This document shows, in pieces, positions 14,311 through 25,134 of a stretch of DNA of 64,000 nucleotides. Positions within the stretch are counted from its first letter, which is position 1. Every line of letters starts with the position of its first letter. Location of the stretch: contig CM106586.1 of assembly GCA_048013815.1 (NCBI GenBank), positions 12,338,001 through 12,402,000 of the forward strand, written 5' to 3'. The position numbers were made by a program, and so were the translations under genes. The stretch is from Setoptus koraiensis (lineage: Eukaryota > Arthropoda). The notes under the pieces are model-generated. The model was given only the letters and a program-made list of their open reading frames with translations, had not been told where the DNA came from and did no database searches.

Positions 14311-14489
14311 TGTAACCATATTATGGGTTAGCTGAGTCTTTTATTTATTTTCGACTTACATCAAGTGAATACAATACTTGCTCTCCATCGCTCTCTCTTA
14401 TATACGCATGTTCGCACCTAGTCTCCGTCCTAGGACGGGACTCAATTCTGAGTACAATTTAAGTAAGCACATGCTCGTATGTGCTTATA
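14311..14489 (-). repeat. Left LTR (3' LTR in element orientation)
   Basis: 179 bp, matching 17583-17761 at about 96% by eye. On the plus strand it begins TGTAACC. The internal side adjoins a stretch that is purine-rich on the minus strand, suitable as a polypurine tract. Confidence 0.9.
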
Positions 14490-14527
14490 TATCCCTCTGG
14501 TTAATTGAGACTACGGGGGGAAGAGTT

Positions 14528-15409
14528 TCAGTCCCAATATTCCATTTCTTCGTCTGGGTAGGCTACTTCGGCTGGTACCCCATCATTGGGTTGCGGATCC
14601 GGGTCCTCTGGCCAGACAACTGGAGGCGGATCTGGGTCCTCTGGCCATACTACGGGAGGGGTCCATTGATTGGATGATTCGCCAGCTGAGTTGCTGGGTG
14701 TAACCGGTAGACACCTGTCTAGCCTATTATTATATATCATTGATACACCTTGGCTCCAATTTTGTTGCCGGTTATCTATGACGTTAACGTGGACTGTCCC
14801 CGATCCTCTGGTCATCTCTCTGAATTGCTGAGTTGGCTTCAATACTTTATGTTGTATGTACACCAGAGAAATGCGATTTGCATTTAAACCTGAAATCCTC
14901 GCTGCTTTTTCGTACAGCAATGCCACTGAATCTGTCGGTTGGTATCTAGCGGTTGCTGTTTGTTGTCCCTCAAAATCCAGTTTCACCGTTTGCGGTCTTT
15001 TATCAAAAACTTCTCTTGCCGGATTCGACAATAAACATTTTATGTCTGTGATAGTGCCTCTGGATATGCCTGAGCACTTCGGGAAACGTCGGCAATTGTC
15101 CAGGTGTCGGGTGATATTTCCCACAATCACATCGGTTGAACAGTACGGACAATTAAATTCCAGCGAAGCATGGATGTTCTTACTTGATAATCTCGGTGGT
15201 TTCAATGTGTTCAGGTTGAACGGAGCTTGGCAGAAACATCTTGAGTCATTCGCTAATATCATTTCGTAGCAATCTATGCAGTAGATTTGCTGGCATGAGT
15301 TCACAGTCACGTGTTCTTTGAAGTCCAATGCGACGCATTTACATATAACACAAATGTAGTTCTCCGCTATTTTCGGTAATTTGAAGCATTCTAACTCGAG
15401 GCTTGCCAT
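14528..15409 (-). CDS. RING-like/TRAF-type zinc-finger protein with ubiquitin-like domain, inside the LTR element
   Basis: One open frame of 293 residues. Residues about 18-65 are cysteine-rich and resemble a RING finger (YICVICKC, then SCQQIYCIDCYE, then CFC). Residues about 80-115 (FNCPYCSTDV...ITRHLDNC) look like a TRAF-type zinc finger. Residues about 140-210 (TVKLDFEGQQTATARY through GSGTVHVNVI) have the length and pattern of a ubiquitin-like beta-grasp. The C-terminal tail contains two copies of PPVVWPEDPDP-like proline/acidic repeat. The ORF sits 3' of integrase, where some Ty3/gypsy elements carry env or accessory genes. By family knowledge, RING/TRAF-zinc-finger proteins are often E3 ubiquitin ligases; a role in the element (for example against host defence) is inference. 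It could be a captured host gene. Confidence 0.7.
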   Translation of the reverse strand: MASLELECFKLPKIAENYICVICKCVALDFKEHVTVNSCQQIYCIDCYEMILANDSRCFCQAPFNLNTLKPPRLSSKNIHASLEFNCPYCSTDVIVGNITRHLDNCRRFPKCSGISRGTITDIKCLLSNPAREVFDKRPQTVKLDFEGQQTATARYQPTDSVALLYEKAARISGLNANRISLVYIQHKVLKPTQQFREMTRGSGTVHVNVIDNRQQNWSQGVSMIYNNRLDRCLPVTPSNSAGESSNQWTPPVVWPEDPDPPPVVWPEDPDPQPNDGVPAEVAYPDEEMEYWD

Positions 15410-15688
15410 TGTTAATTAGATTCCTGGTTAATTAATTGGCTTAATAGGCTTTATTAGTTAAGTTGATTATTTAATATTCAACTGGTAGACGTATACTGTT
15501 GATCTTGGTAGGCCGATACCGGACCATACTTGCTTGTAGTGGCTCTTGCCACCTTTTGTTAGCAACATTTTCTCTGTTCTGTGCGTGGCATCGCACTTCC
15601 GGTGCACCCATTAGCACTCATGGTTATATCATAGGCTATCTCTCTGAGTTGCACCAGTTGCGACGCGTTCCACGTGTGGTGCGCGAGC

Positions 15689-16298
15689 GTGTGCGGTAGC
15701 ACACAAATATAAGCACTTCACATAATTGCCGCTAGGGCTATGCATGCGTCAGCATGCATAGATTTAAATATAATGACTCCTCCTATGCATGCGCTAGCAT
15801 GCATACGTGTACCGTGTGGGAATCTGTTGATACCTCCAGCCGCAGTTCAGGGAAAAACCGCTCGAGGTCGCTTTTTGTACACGCATTTTTCGTGCGTGAG
15901 ATCGAATGAGCAATCGAAAAACAAATCAACAAGAAAAAAAGAAGAAAAAACGTAAAATTTATCGAGACACCTCAACCTTTTCAGTGCTTTTTTAGGGTGA
16001 CGCCAGCACCCCTGGCGTCTTTTCTTTGAACTACGGCCGAAGGCATCGGCAGATTTCCACACGGTATATAAACATACACCTGTTGTTTCTTTCGCTATAT
16101 CTATTCAAATTCATGCTAATTCATCGTATCATCGAGGGGTCTGTATTTTCTCCTACAATCGTGCCCGAAATTCGATCGAATAGGGGCCCTATGCATGCGT
16201 TAGCATGCATAGGATACAGCGCCAGCTGTATCTATTCAAATACGTTTCGACGACGCTGTGTATGCGCCAGCGTACACAGGTATACCGTAGGTATACCT
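15689..16298 (+). repeat. Cluster of hairpins with GNYA-type 4-nt loops, inside the LTR element
   Basis: Within about 610 bp of the spacer between the two ORFs there are perfect or near-perfect stems, six of them with 4-nt loops: 15689-15704 (loop GGTA), 15738-15761 (GTCA), 15784-15805 (GCTA), 16188-16213 (GTTA), 16213-16232 (GCCA) and 16256-16279 (GCCA). Two more have other loops: 15999-16019 (loop CACCC) and 16278-16298 (loop GTA). Three stems share TATGCATGC; the others differ in stem sequence but keep the loop pattern. In 16256-16279 the only non-Watson-Crick pair is a U-G wobble if read as plus-strand RNA, an A-C mismatch on the other strand. Confidence 0.75.
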
Positions 16299-16354
16299 AA
16301 TTATTGGCGTTTACGCCGCTGTTCGTTTCGTTTCGTTCTTCTCCTGGCCGATGT

Positions 16355-17422
16355 CTAGAATTGGCTTCGCTTTCTACGCTTCTTCCTTTGTTGATTGGTA
16401 GGTCGTTCAGTTACAGCTTCATCCGCTTCTTCTTGCGTAACGTCTGTCTCTTCTAGCGAAACACTGCTTTCTGTAGTGTCTCGAGTAGGTTCAGGTGCGG
16501 CGATATCGTCGTCACCTCCGTTGTCCTCCTCAGCCTGCGAATTTTCTTGTAGGTTATCGATGAGAGGCACTTCCGGTGCCAAAGTATCATTTTCTTCTCT
16601 AACAAGATATCTTTCCATGCGTTCTACGTTGACAATTTGATGTTGTATTGGTCCTCTCAAATTAACCACTTCGTATTTGTTCGGGTTAACGAATTTCTTT
16701 GTTACCCTAAATGGTCCTTCTCTAATATAGTCGAATTTCTTTCCGACTAGAGTTCTTACCGGGATGGTCAAGAGAACTAGGTCGTTTACTTCGAAGCGGA
16801 TCTCTAGTCTACCGTCAGTGGTACGACTCAGGTTGCGCAGTTGGGACTTTCTTATAGCCCCTTGAATAACTTGGCGTATGGACTCAATCGTCTCATTCTC
16901 TTCGCCGCTTATAACTTCTCTTGTACCGATCAGTGTATCTACATCGATCGTTGGATCTTTGCCGAAGACAAGTTTGTACGAGGTTTGACCCGTCGTCTCA
17001 TTCACACTAGTATTGTACGCGAATGTGATGTCCCCAAGGTAAAGATGCCAGTCTTTCCTTTCGCTTTCTCCTAAGGCTGCAATACTTGCGCCTAGTATGC
17101 GGTGAAATCTCTCCGCTACTCCGTTCGTTTTCGGGTGATACGATGAAGTTCCTATTCGCCCTATCCCCTCTTTCTCGAAGAAGCTGTTTGCTTCTTCGCT
17201 CATGAAATTTGTTCCTCGGTCCGATAAAATAGTTCTCGGTATACCGAAGATCCGTAGGAAGTGCCTTTTCAGTTTCTTGCAGATGGTAGTTGTGTCGTGC
17301 TTCTTCAGAGGAACCAAGATCACCCATTTACTGAGGTGATCTACTATTGTCAGAACCCATTTAAGTCCCTTAGAGGAAGGTTTAACTTTACCCCATGTAT
17401 CTATCCCTACTAGGTTGAACAA
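16355..17422 (-). CDS. Ty3/gypsy-type integrase ORF of the LTR element
   Basis: A 355-residue frame. The catalytic core shows the D,D,E pattern: D in VGIDTWG (about residue 8), D in LSDRGTNF, and E in TNGVAERFHR. Downstream is a GPY/F-like module (EGPFRVTKKF...NKYEVVNLRG), typical of Ty3/gypsy integrases, then an acidic and basic low-complexity tail. Family knowledge: the enzyme joins element cDNA ends to host DNA in the nucleus. The frame begins close to the right LTR and is the only pol-derived domain seen in the element. A related integrase type is also found in some DNA transposons and Polintons, but the LTRs and 5-bp duplication argue for an LTR element. Confidence 0.85.
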   Translation of the reverse strand: MFNLVGIDTWGKVKPSSKGLKWVLTIVDHLSKWVILVPLKKHDTTTICKKLKRHFLRIFGIPRTILSDRGTNFMSEEANSFFEKEGIGRIGTSSYHPKTNGVAERFHRILGASIAALGESERKDWHLYLGDITFAYNTSVNETTGQTSYKLVFGKDPTIDVDTLIGTREVISGEENETIESIRQVIQGAIRKSQLRNLSRTTDGRLEIRFEVNDLVLLTIPVRTLVGKKFDYIREGPFRVTKKFVNPNKYEVVNLRGPIQHQIVNVERMERYLVREENDTLAPEVPLIDNLQENSQAEEDNGGDDDIAAPEPTRDTTESSVSLEETDVTQEEADEAVTERPTNQQRKKRRKRSQF

Positions 17423-17582
17423 ACCTTATGGTGCCTCTCTCCTCGTTCAGACCTGACTATATTAGTTGATCTTGAGTTATTGGGTTTACTTCGAGGCTCG
17501 TACTCGGCCTGGGTATATACTTCTTGAAGATTATTTTTTTGAAAATATCTACTACTCGTGATTCGTATCCGTTGACGCCATA

Positions 17583-17761
17583 TGTAACCATATTAAGGGT
17601 TAGCTGAGTCTTTTATTTATTTTCGACTTACATCAATTGAATACAATACTTGCTCTCTATCGCTCTCTCTTATATACGCATGTTCGCACCTAGTCTCCGT
17701 CCTAAAACGGGACTCAATTCTGAGTACAATTTAAGTAAGCACATGCTTGTATGTGCTTACA
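17583..17761 (-). repeat. Right LTR (5' LTR in element orientation)
   Basis: 179 bp, ending GTGCTTACA just before the target-site duplication CACAG. Its internal side is followed, on the minus strand, by a stretch starting TGGCGTCAACGG, the usual form of a tRNA primer-binding site. Confidence 0.9.
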
Positions 17762-19145
17762 CACAGCCACAAACAATGGACAAGGCAACAAACAAAAATG
17801 CTAATCGACCCCAATACCTGTTGTGGCCCAATAGCCACAACAGCTGATCGATGTTACCGGCTAGTCAAGTGGAGCACAAGTTTCCATGGCGACCAAGCGT
17901 GTGGTTTGCACCATTCATGCGATGTGTCACTTTTGCTGCTGCTGCTGATGTTGTTGTTGTCGTGGATGTTGCTGTTGTCGTTGATGTTGCTGTTGTCGTT
18001 GATGTTGTTGTTGTTGTAATAACAACAACAACAGCAGCGAGCAGCGGCCATAAGTGTCACAGCCACCGTAAGGGCCCTCAAGCGACACTTTTTAAAGCTC
18101 GCCAAAGCCAGCCACTTTCAAGTGTCACACTTATCATGTGTCTCACTTGAGTGTTACGTCATGCGTACCGTTGCACACAATACTGGCAGTATTATACTGG
18201 CAGTCTTTTCAGACGCTTCAAATGCGTCTTGTGTCGTCGTGTCGTCAATGTATACCAATGAGACAAGCGCACATAAACACATGGAAATAGATCGATAGGC
18301 TGGCGAGATATAAACAGCAGCGACATTGACATTTGCACATTTGCTCAAAAAAGCCAGCAAGCCAGTGATGCAATAAGGCGAATAATACGAACACGGCCAA
18401 ACGAGCGCAAACTTTCCTCTTTGTTGTCCAGCTCACCTGTTTCTGGGCCGACTGTCTGGACACGGAGTCAGCTGTTGAGCGCATCGATTGTTGTTGTTGT
18501 TGTTGTTGGCGCTCTCGATTTCGATTTTCATTTCGATTTCGATTTCGTGTGCACATTGCTCACTTCATCAACAGTTTCATCAGCACCATCGTCAGCAACA
18601 TCGTCAGCAACATCGTCAGCAGCAGCAGCACCAGGGCAAACTTACGCAAACTTGCCAACTTCAACAAACTTACATCATGTCAGCTACATGACGTAAGCCA
18701 ATGTATGATGCAAGCCGCATGCAACAGACATGGCCAATGTGTCACAGAAAAACGAAACCATGTTTTGTTGTGTGATGCTTCGGCGATCTTGACAATTTTT
18801 GAGGTCACGCAATGTGCGCCAAGTGTTACATCATTTATAGTGGTGATATGTATTTTATAAACAGCTGACCGTCATGTAGTGTGTTGGTGTTGCGGTGGTT
18901 CGGCGCCAGTTTTGTTGGTGTCGCTGTTGCTGCTGGCCAATGTCACTGTTGCTGCTGGCCAATGTCACTGTTGCTGTTGCTGGCCAATGGTGGCCACTTT
19001 GGCCATCACAATACCGTATCGACCGATTGGCCGGTCACACACACACACATACTGTGTCATAATAAACATCATGTGTTACATGTGATATACATATGATGTA
19101 ACCACATTTAAAGAAACGTTACGTAACACACAGTCGGCTGGCACA

Positions 19146-19215
19146 GAGTTTCGCAACACGGAGTCTCGTAACACGGAGTCTCGTAACACAAAGTTTCGTA
19201 ACACGGAGTTACGTA
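19146..19215. repeat. 15-bp tandem array (GTAACACGGAGTCTC)
   Basis: About five imperfect copies of GTAACACGGAGTYTC, giving a five-residue periodic frame on the minus strand. It ends close to a CAGGTGAC word. Confidence 0.8.
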
Positions 19216-21916
19216 ACAGGTGACTTACTGTGTTGTGTGTCACAGTTGCTGTCATTGGTGTGGCCGTGCAAACAACAACAGCAACAACGACAGCAACAAC
19301 AACGGCGACCTGTGGCCTTGGGACACTGGCTGGCCGCACGCTACCTGTAACGGCACACAACCGACAATCGATACATTATTATGTAACTATGTAAACATTT
19401 TTCCCTGGCGGCCAACTAAGCGCTTGCAAGCCAGTTTGTGCCAGTGCGGCCGGCAACAGGTGAGCTGGCCAGCCGGCCAGCCGGCCAGTGAGACCACCAG
19501 CCAGGCAACCGCCAATTACATCGCTCTCAGTGGTGCAAATAACACTAACTATATGTTATTACTGCCCCTCACCTGTGCCAGCTTATCAGCTGACCGCTGT
19601 ACCGTTGGCTCGCGTCGGGTATTGGCCGCTCGCCAATGCCGGCGACTCTCGCCATTGGCGCTCGCTGCTGCCAGGCCGAGACGCTCGCCGATGGCCAGCC
19701 GATGGTCAGCCGATGGTCAGCCGACGGCCAGCTGATGGCCGGCTGATGGCCAGCCGATAGCCAGCTGACGGCCAGCGCATAGGCAACGGACAAATGCCAC
19801 GCTGTTGCCTGGATAAATCCGCCAAGACAGCTCAGACGACGACGACGACTAGAGCTGCAGTTTGAGTCGCTACAGGCACGCTCACAATGGCGAGGTTTTT
19901 GCGCACAAACGAATCTCACACTCGAGACTCGAGTCTCGAGTCGCCAATGTCGAGGCTTGCGCCGTCGTTTTTTCCAATGATATTCGCCAATGATATTCGC
20001 CAATGAAATGCATTCAATCGGAGCGCGCGAAAAGGCCAAAAGAAGAAGGAGAAGAGCGAGCCAAAAAGCACAATCGATCCGATGAGAACCGTGCCAGAGC
20101 CGCTCCGTCTCGGACTGTCGGACTGTGTCGACGGGCCGGCCAACTGGGCTAGCGGTCGAGCGGCGCTGCCTGTGGTCAAGATAAATAGTCAGCAAAAATT
20201 TAGTCGGCCGGCGCTATCTAAATATTTATCTTTGCGTCGCTGGCTGCCGTCGTACGGCACAGCACGGTGAGGTGTGACAGTGGCGTTGCCATAGAGAATT
20301 GCCAAAATCAATTCGGAAATTAAATTCGAGATTGATCAAAATCGCAAGCAGTCCCACTCACGGCAAGCAACAATTACCGGCGGTCGGTGGTTGTTGTCGT
20401 TGCTGTTGTTGTTGCTCGGTGCGTTTCCAAAATCAAAAATCAATCACGCCAATTCTCAATCGGGCTCCCTCCTCTGACCCTCGATAATCTCATATCTTCT
20501 GTAATAACTCATCCCTTTCTTTCCAATCGGCCGGCTTAACCAATCAAACACACACTTTATGGCGGACCGGTATTATAAGGCACGCACACACGCCCGATGA
20601 TTGATTTGGGCACCGCACATGACCTAATCAAACATTGGGCGGCCGCTCGGGCCAGCGGAAACGACAATCGCCGGCCAACCAATAGCCGGCCAACCAATAG
20701 CCGGCAATGATAACCGACGATAATAAGCCAGCAACAACAATAATAATTATGATGCGCATTTTAGGCGCCGGCGATGATTAGACAGGCTGGTTGGCCAGCT
20801 AACGGTATTCAAATGAACGCTGCCTCATGAATAGCGATGCGCCCATCGCAGTGGGCGACACAAACTTGCCATCCGTCCGCGATTGCTGCCATGGAGCTGC
20901 CAACGATTCGGCCGCTGAGTCTCTCTGAATCTCTGTCGATTTTTTTTTGAATTTATTTGAATTTTTCTGAATTTTTGTGAATCTTTGTGAATCTTTGTGA
21001 ATTCAAACTTTGCACCGAACGCTGCTGTTTCGGCGTAAGGCCGCCAGCAACGGGCAGAGGCAGGAAATGGACAAAAATAAACTAATTGATATGCAGATCA
21101 CGCTCGCAATGTTGCGCCAGATATTGTGGCTATTCATGGGTGAACTTTGTTTGTGGAAATAAAAACTTTGTGTATCATGTTGCTTTGTCAACAACTTTTG
21201 GAAATGTTGCACCGAGCACCCCGATCTGGTGACTTGTCGGCCTGCCCGACGGTCAGTGTCGGATGTGACCGGAAGCAAGTGTCAAACGGTGGCTGTTGGG
21301 CGTTAACTGCGTCAACTTGAGCCACAAATGGCGCCAGCCGTGAGCGCTGGTGAATTTGTTCAGAATTCACGACCGAAATGCCGCGAAAATGTTGTGAAAA
21401 TGTCGTTTCAAAGGGCCTTCGCCAGCAGCCAGCAACAACAGCAACAACAGCAACAACAGCAACAACAGCAACAACAGCAACAACAGCAACACCAGCAACA
21501 ACAGCGACAACAGCAACAACGGCAACAACAGCAACAGGTGCTCATGGCCGGTGTTTGAACAGACGCTCACATTTGAATAGTAGGTCAATCACACTCAAAC
21601 TCACACTCGGACGCACAGCGGTTGTGACGTGATCATCGTGGCCGGATGATTAATGATTACGACTAGTTGTTACTTTTTAATAATGATAATCTCTCAAAGC
21701 GCTCTATTGGCTCATAACGCCAACAAGTGCGATAGCTCACACCCGAAACTGCATGCTCAATCGATTATTAGATTGTGCCGAGCGGCCCACTGACCGAGCG
21801 CTTTGCTGCCGGCTGTCGATGTCGCTGTTGTTGTTGTCGCTGTTGTTGCTGTCGCTGTTGTTGTGATTATGGCCACGATGATGCCGATGAAAAATTGTAA
21901 CTTTCAACAGGTTTCC

Positions 21917-21954
<38 letters not shown>

Positions 21955-22220
21955 CGACAGCGGCAACAACAACCGCTGTCGATGCAACCCGCAACAATGC
22001 GACGGATAGACACAGTTATTAATGATTGCACATTAGCGCGCGAGCCGCACTATCAGCTGCAACTGTGCCGTCCAGAAAACCGAAATGGCGAGCAGTAAAT
22101 CGATAAAGGCAAATTATTTGACCATTCGAGCTGTTGAGCAAATCGACGACGACGACGAGCCGTTCCGATTGCAGCCAATGGAAATCTAATCAGATCAGGC
22201 CTGATTCGATTAGATTTCGT

Positions 22221-22326
22221 TGCTGTTGCTGCCGTCGGTTGTTGCTGTCGGTTGTTGCTGTCGGTTGCTGTTGTCGGTTGTTGCTGTTGTCGGTTGTTGC
22301 TGATGTCGGTTGTTGCTGTTGTCGGT
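22221..22326. repeat. Tandem array of TGTCGGTTGTTGC units
   Basis: About six to seven copies of a 12-16-bp TGTTGTCGGTTG/TTGC unit. It marks the right edge of the GC-richer repeat domain; from about 22.5 kb the sequence becomes AT-richer and far less repetitive. Confidence 0.8.
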
Positions 22327-22500
22327 GAATGGCGCTCGTTAGCGCCGGCAGAGAGAGTTGCATCAGCACTGTCCGAATGACCATTTTACACAGTCTACAT
22401 TTTTCCTTCTTTTTCTTCTTCCTTTTTGCTGCTTTTGTTGCCCGCCATTGCCCATGTTACATAATAATAATCGCTGTTAATACCGCTGTTAGTACCAATG

Positions 22501-24576
22501 GCAAGCCAACCAAATAGACTTATAACGCTATGTGTTATGATAAATAAAGTGAAGCTTGAAAGAGTGAAAGCGTCATGAATCTATTAACATTTAACAAAGA
22601 TTTACAACTGTTAGCTTGCAGAGCAAACACAGAGCACATGTTTCCCGTTTCCGGCTGCTCGTTTCATCAGCGGCAAATGCAACTTTTTTTGCCAACTATT
22701 TGCTTTCTTTTGATATTTGATAGATCTACATTTGAGACCTTTGATCTTTTTTTACCGTTTTCTTTTTCATCATTCGCAATCTTTATGCTGCTCACATTCA
22801 ATTTAAGTCACGTTCGTCAGATACCAACTTGCCGCAAATTGAATCACTGCTTCAGCTAGTTTGTCGCAATATTTGTATTAACATAATGCTGTCATTTGAT
22901 CGAACGAAATCGCACCATCCGATGTCGTGATAAATGTAACAAATTGACAGTTCACACCATAAATGGTTCGTATACGTTCATTATGCTCAAGTTATCCGAT
23001 CCTCATGTCCACGTTGAAGGGTCGTCATGCGATTTGCACGCTAATGATAATATTGTAACTACAGTAATCATGCTGCCAAATCGACTTTTAAAATTTTTTC
23101 TATAGTTGATGCTTGTGCCACATTATCATCCACCGATGTTAACTTCTAGGCGAAATTCGCATCTTGATATAATTGATCACCATCAATGGGTCTCGCAGGG
23201 ATCAACAATCCCTGTGAGACGAGGATATTTTATTTTCACCAGACCGCCAACCAGAAAGCCAACTCGCTTATCTGGATGGGAATGGCAGTTTTTTGCTCGC
23301 TGACTATGCAGCGAATTTTTTTTCAGTCCTGCTCACAATCGCCGTCATAGGAGGAGTCCCTAACAAATCAATAATGAATAACTTGAAACAACGGAAACGT
23401 TTCTCGCAGATTTTCCTTTGTTTTTGCATTATTCACATTTGCCTTCTTCTGATTGAATATTTGTCGAGGCGCAAAAAAAAGTTATTTAAATGACTGCAAT
23501 GGCTATCTCTCGAGTATAACAGTCGAGCTGGTGCGGTCGCTCATTTATTATCATAATAGAAAGCCATCCGGATTTCGGACATTAAGCAGCGCAGCTTGCA
23601 ACTTCATATGCATAAATTCATTCTCGGAATTTTATGAAAAAATGCTCGGATTTTCAATGTTTTCGTTTGTTCGTAATATTTCTATTTAAGTTCATGAATT
23701 TCAACAGTCACGTTATATCAGTTTCTGATCGGTGCTTCCGCAAGTTTTAGTTTAACAATGGGTGTCTTAGCGGATTTTTCTGATGTTCACCAAAATAATT
23801 ATTGTTGGTCATTGTGAGAAAAGTGTCTGATAGAAAACGGGATGTCGAACAACATGGAGCATTTATTAATGAACCGTGAATGGGCAGCAGTATGATATAC
23901 GTATACGCAATTTATTATGATATAAAGGTTCGTTATGTATATCATAGCAGAAGGAAGAATTTTTCATCATTAGCGACACTCTAAAAAATGTTCTGCTGTT
24001 AGAGAGTGAAAACAAGATTTAACACTTTCATTCATGATTTACGCTTATCTCTTTTCAGATTTCGATTGCATTCATTTATCTGTTGCCACTCATCAGTAAC
24101 TAACAAAATCAGATATAAAGCTGTTGTGGATTGCATGCAAGGTAATGGTTGCTGAACTCACAGCGAAGGCAGCTCTGCGGAGGTTGCTTGCATAGTGAGA
24201 GAACACTGGACTGATATTGGAAAAACATTGTGACTCATTCTATTATTAGATACTTTTGTAACAAAAGTGTCACGTTGTATCTGATCTAATGAAGCTTGCA
24301 TTTTGATTGCATAATGACTTTTCGGAGACAAACAAATTTTAAAAATGATTCACTGACGTAGATAAATATCATGCTGCCATCGATCGAAATTAGCTAGATT
24401 ATGCCAAGTTACGACACCTATTGTTGCAACGTCACACCAGATTCGAGGAGCAACAAAAACAAACGAAGATATACAAAAAATCTACTTTTTGAATTGGATT
24501 TCAGTCACTAGAATAGAAATTTTGTTTATTACTAACCAAAAAATAAACAGTACACCTGTTATATGCAAAATCAATC
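22501..24576. other. AT-rich intergenic region, no gene seen
   Basis: Short unconvincing frames only. The one clear structure is an inverted repeat at 23190-23220 with 13-bp arms (one G-U type mismatch) and the loop CAACA. The last part holds the presumed promoter of the NPC2-like gene, where no clear TATA box could be placed. Confidence 0.5.
23190..23220. repeat. Inverted repeat, 13-bp arms, loop CAACA
   Basis: GTCTCGCAGGGAT (23190-23202) pairs with ATCCCTGTGAGAC (23208-23220). The single non-complementary position would be a wobble pair in RNA. It stands alone in an AT-rich stretch. Confidence 0.75.
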
Positions 24577-25134
24577 ATGAGATTACAATTATTCTTGGTA
24601 CTTTCCCTATATGGTATCGGCAGCATTGCGATGGCTGCCAAAACTATGACTGATTGTGGTAAGTATTGACGCTTCATCGATTCTACTCACTAGAATGCAA
24701 TTTCGATGTTGCTTTATATGACAGAATCTCTCAAAAAATCACTCCATTTAGGCTCAACTGCTACAATTACAAAGATTGAATTCGCTCAATGCAATCTCGA
24801 AGGAAATGGAGATTGTGTGCTCAGTCTAACGGCTGGTAATCGTCTGAAAGTGACCTTTAAAACAAAACGAAACTATGAAGATGTAGTCCAACTGGGCGTG
24901 TGGTTGAAGATGTCCTTTTTCGACATCAAACTGCCCATTAGTTGCAGTGATAATATCTGTGGTCATTATGATGTTGTTTGTCCGATCAAAAAAGACGAAC
25001 CACAAACATTTAACATGAAAGTCAAGTTGCCCTCATATTTTCCAACTATGACCAGTAGAGTTACCGTGAGAGTGACAACCACTAAGCCGCGCGACACATT
25101 GGTATGCAAAGAGATCAATTTCAAGACTGTCTAG
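24577..25134 (+). CDS. NPC2/ML-domain secreted lipid-binding protein, two exons
   Basis: Exon 1 is 24577-24658 and exon 2 is 24752-25134, giving about 154 residues. Exon 1 encodes a signal peptide (MRLQLFLVLSLYGIGSIAMA) and the family's first conserved cysteine in TDC. The donor is TGTG|GTAAGT. I chose the acceptor CATTTAG|GCTC because it yields DCGS...ITKIEFAQC, aligning with the DCGS...IKEV...C start of NPC2 proteins; an in-frame alternative acceptor at 24724 would add nine residues. Seven cysteines are present after the signal peptide, one more than the canonical six, with the CGHYDVVCPI pattern seen in group 2 mite allergens. By family, such proteins bind sterols or other lipids in lysosomes or outside the cell. 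Convergent with the secreted-protein gene at 25600-26313. Confidence 0.85.

Larger units (their letters stand above)
14311..17761 (-). mobile_element. LTR element with Ty3/gypsy-type integrase and an extra RING/Ubl ORF
   Basis: The element is bounded by two direct repeats in the same orientation that begin TGTAACCATATTA on the plus strand. Outer ends are TG...CA, and the 5-bp sequence CACAG flanks both sides (14306-14310 and 17762-17766), the expected target-site duplication. It reads on the minus strand: the right repeat is the 5' LTR, followed by a TGG-initial primer-binding-site-like stretch (just below 17583), the integrase ORF, an approximately 0.9-kb spacer with hairpins, an extra ORF, and a purine-rich tract next to the left (3') LTR. 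At 3.45 kb only integrase is recognised; no gag, protease or reverse transcriptase is seen, so it is not autonomous and is best treated as a fossil or derivative. The LTRs differ at about 7 of 179 positions (about 4%), so it is fairly young. Confidence 0.9.
17767..22500. other. Repeat-rich region with no supported gene
   Basis: Contains CTG/CAG and CAA microsatellites (for example 21430-21535 and 21915-21960), a 15-bp array at about 19146-19215, GATGGCCAGCC-type repeats at about 19680-19760 and a TGTCGGTTGTTGC array at about 22221-22326. Open frames are repeat translation. No domain is recognised on either strand. Confidence 0.6.

Noticed and set aside
15740-16210. Repeated MHALACI-like peptide on the plus strand
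   Set aside because: The peptide repeat is the translation of the palindromic hairpin stems; no continuous frame links them.
16395-16640. Plus-strand frame opposite the integrase tail
   Set aside because: Antisense shadow of a low-complexity acidic region.
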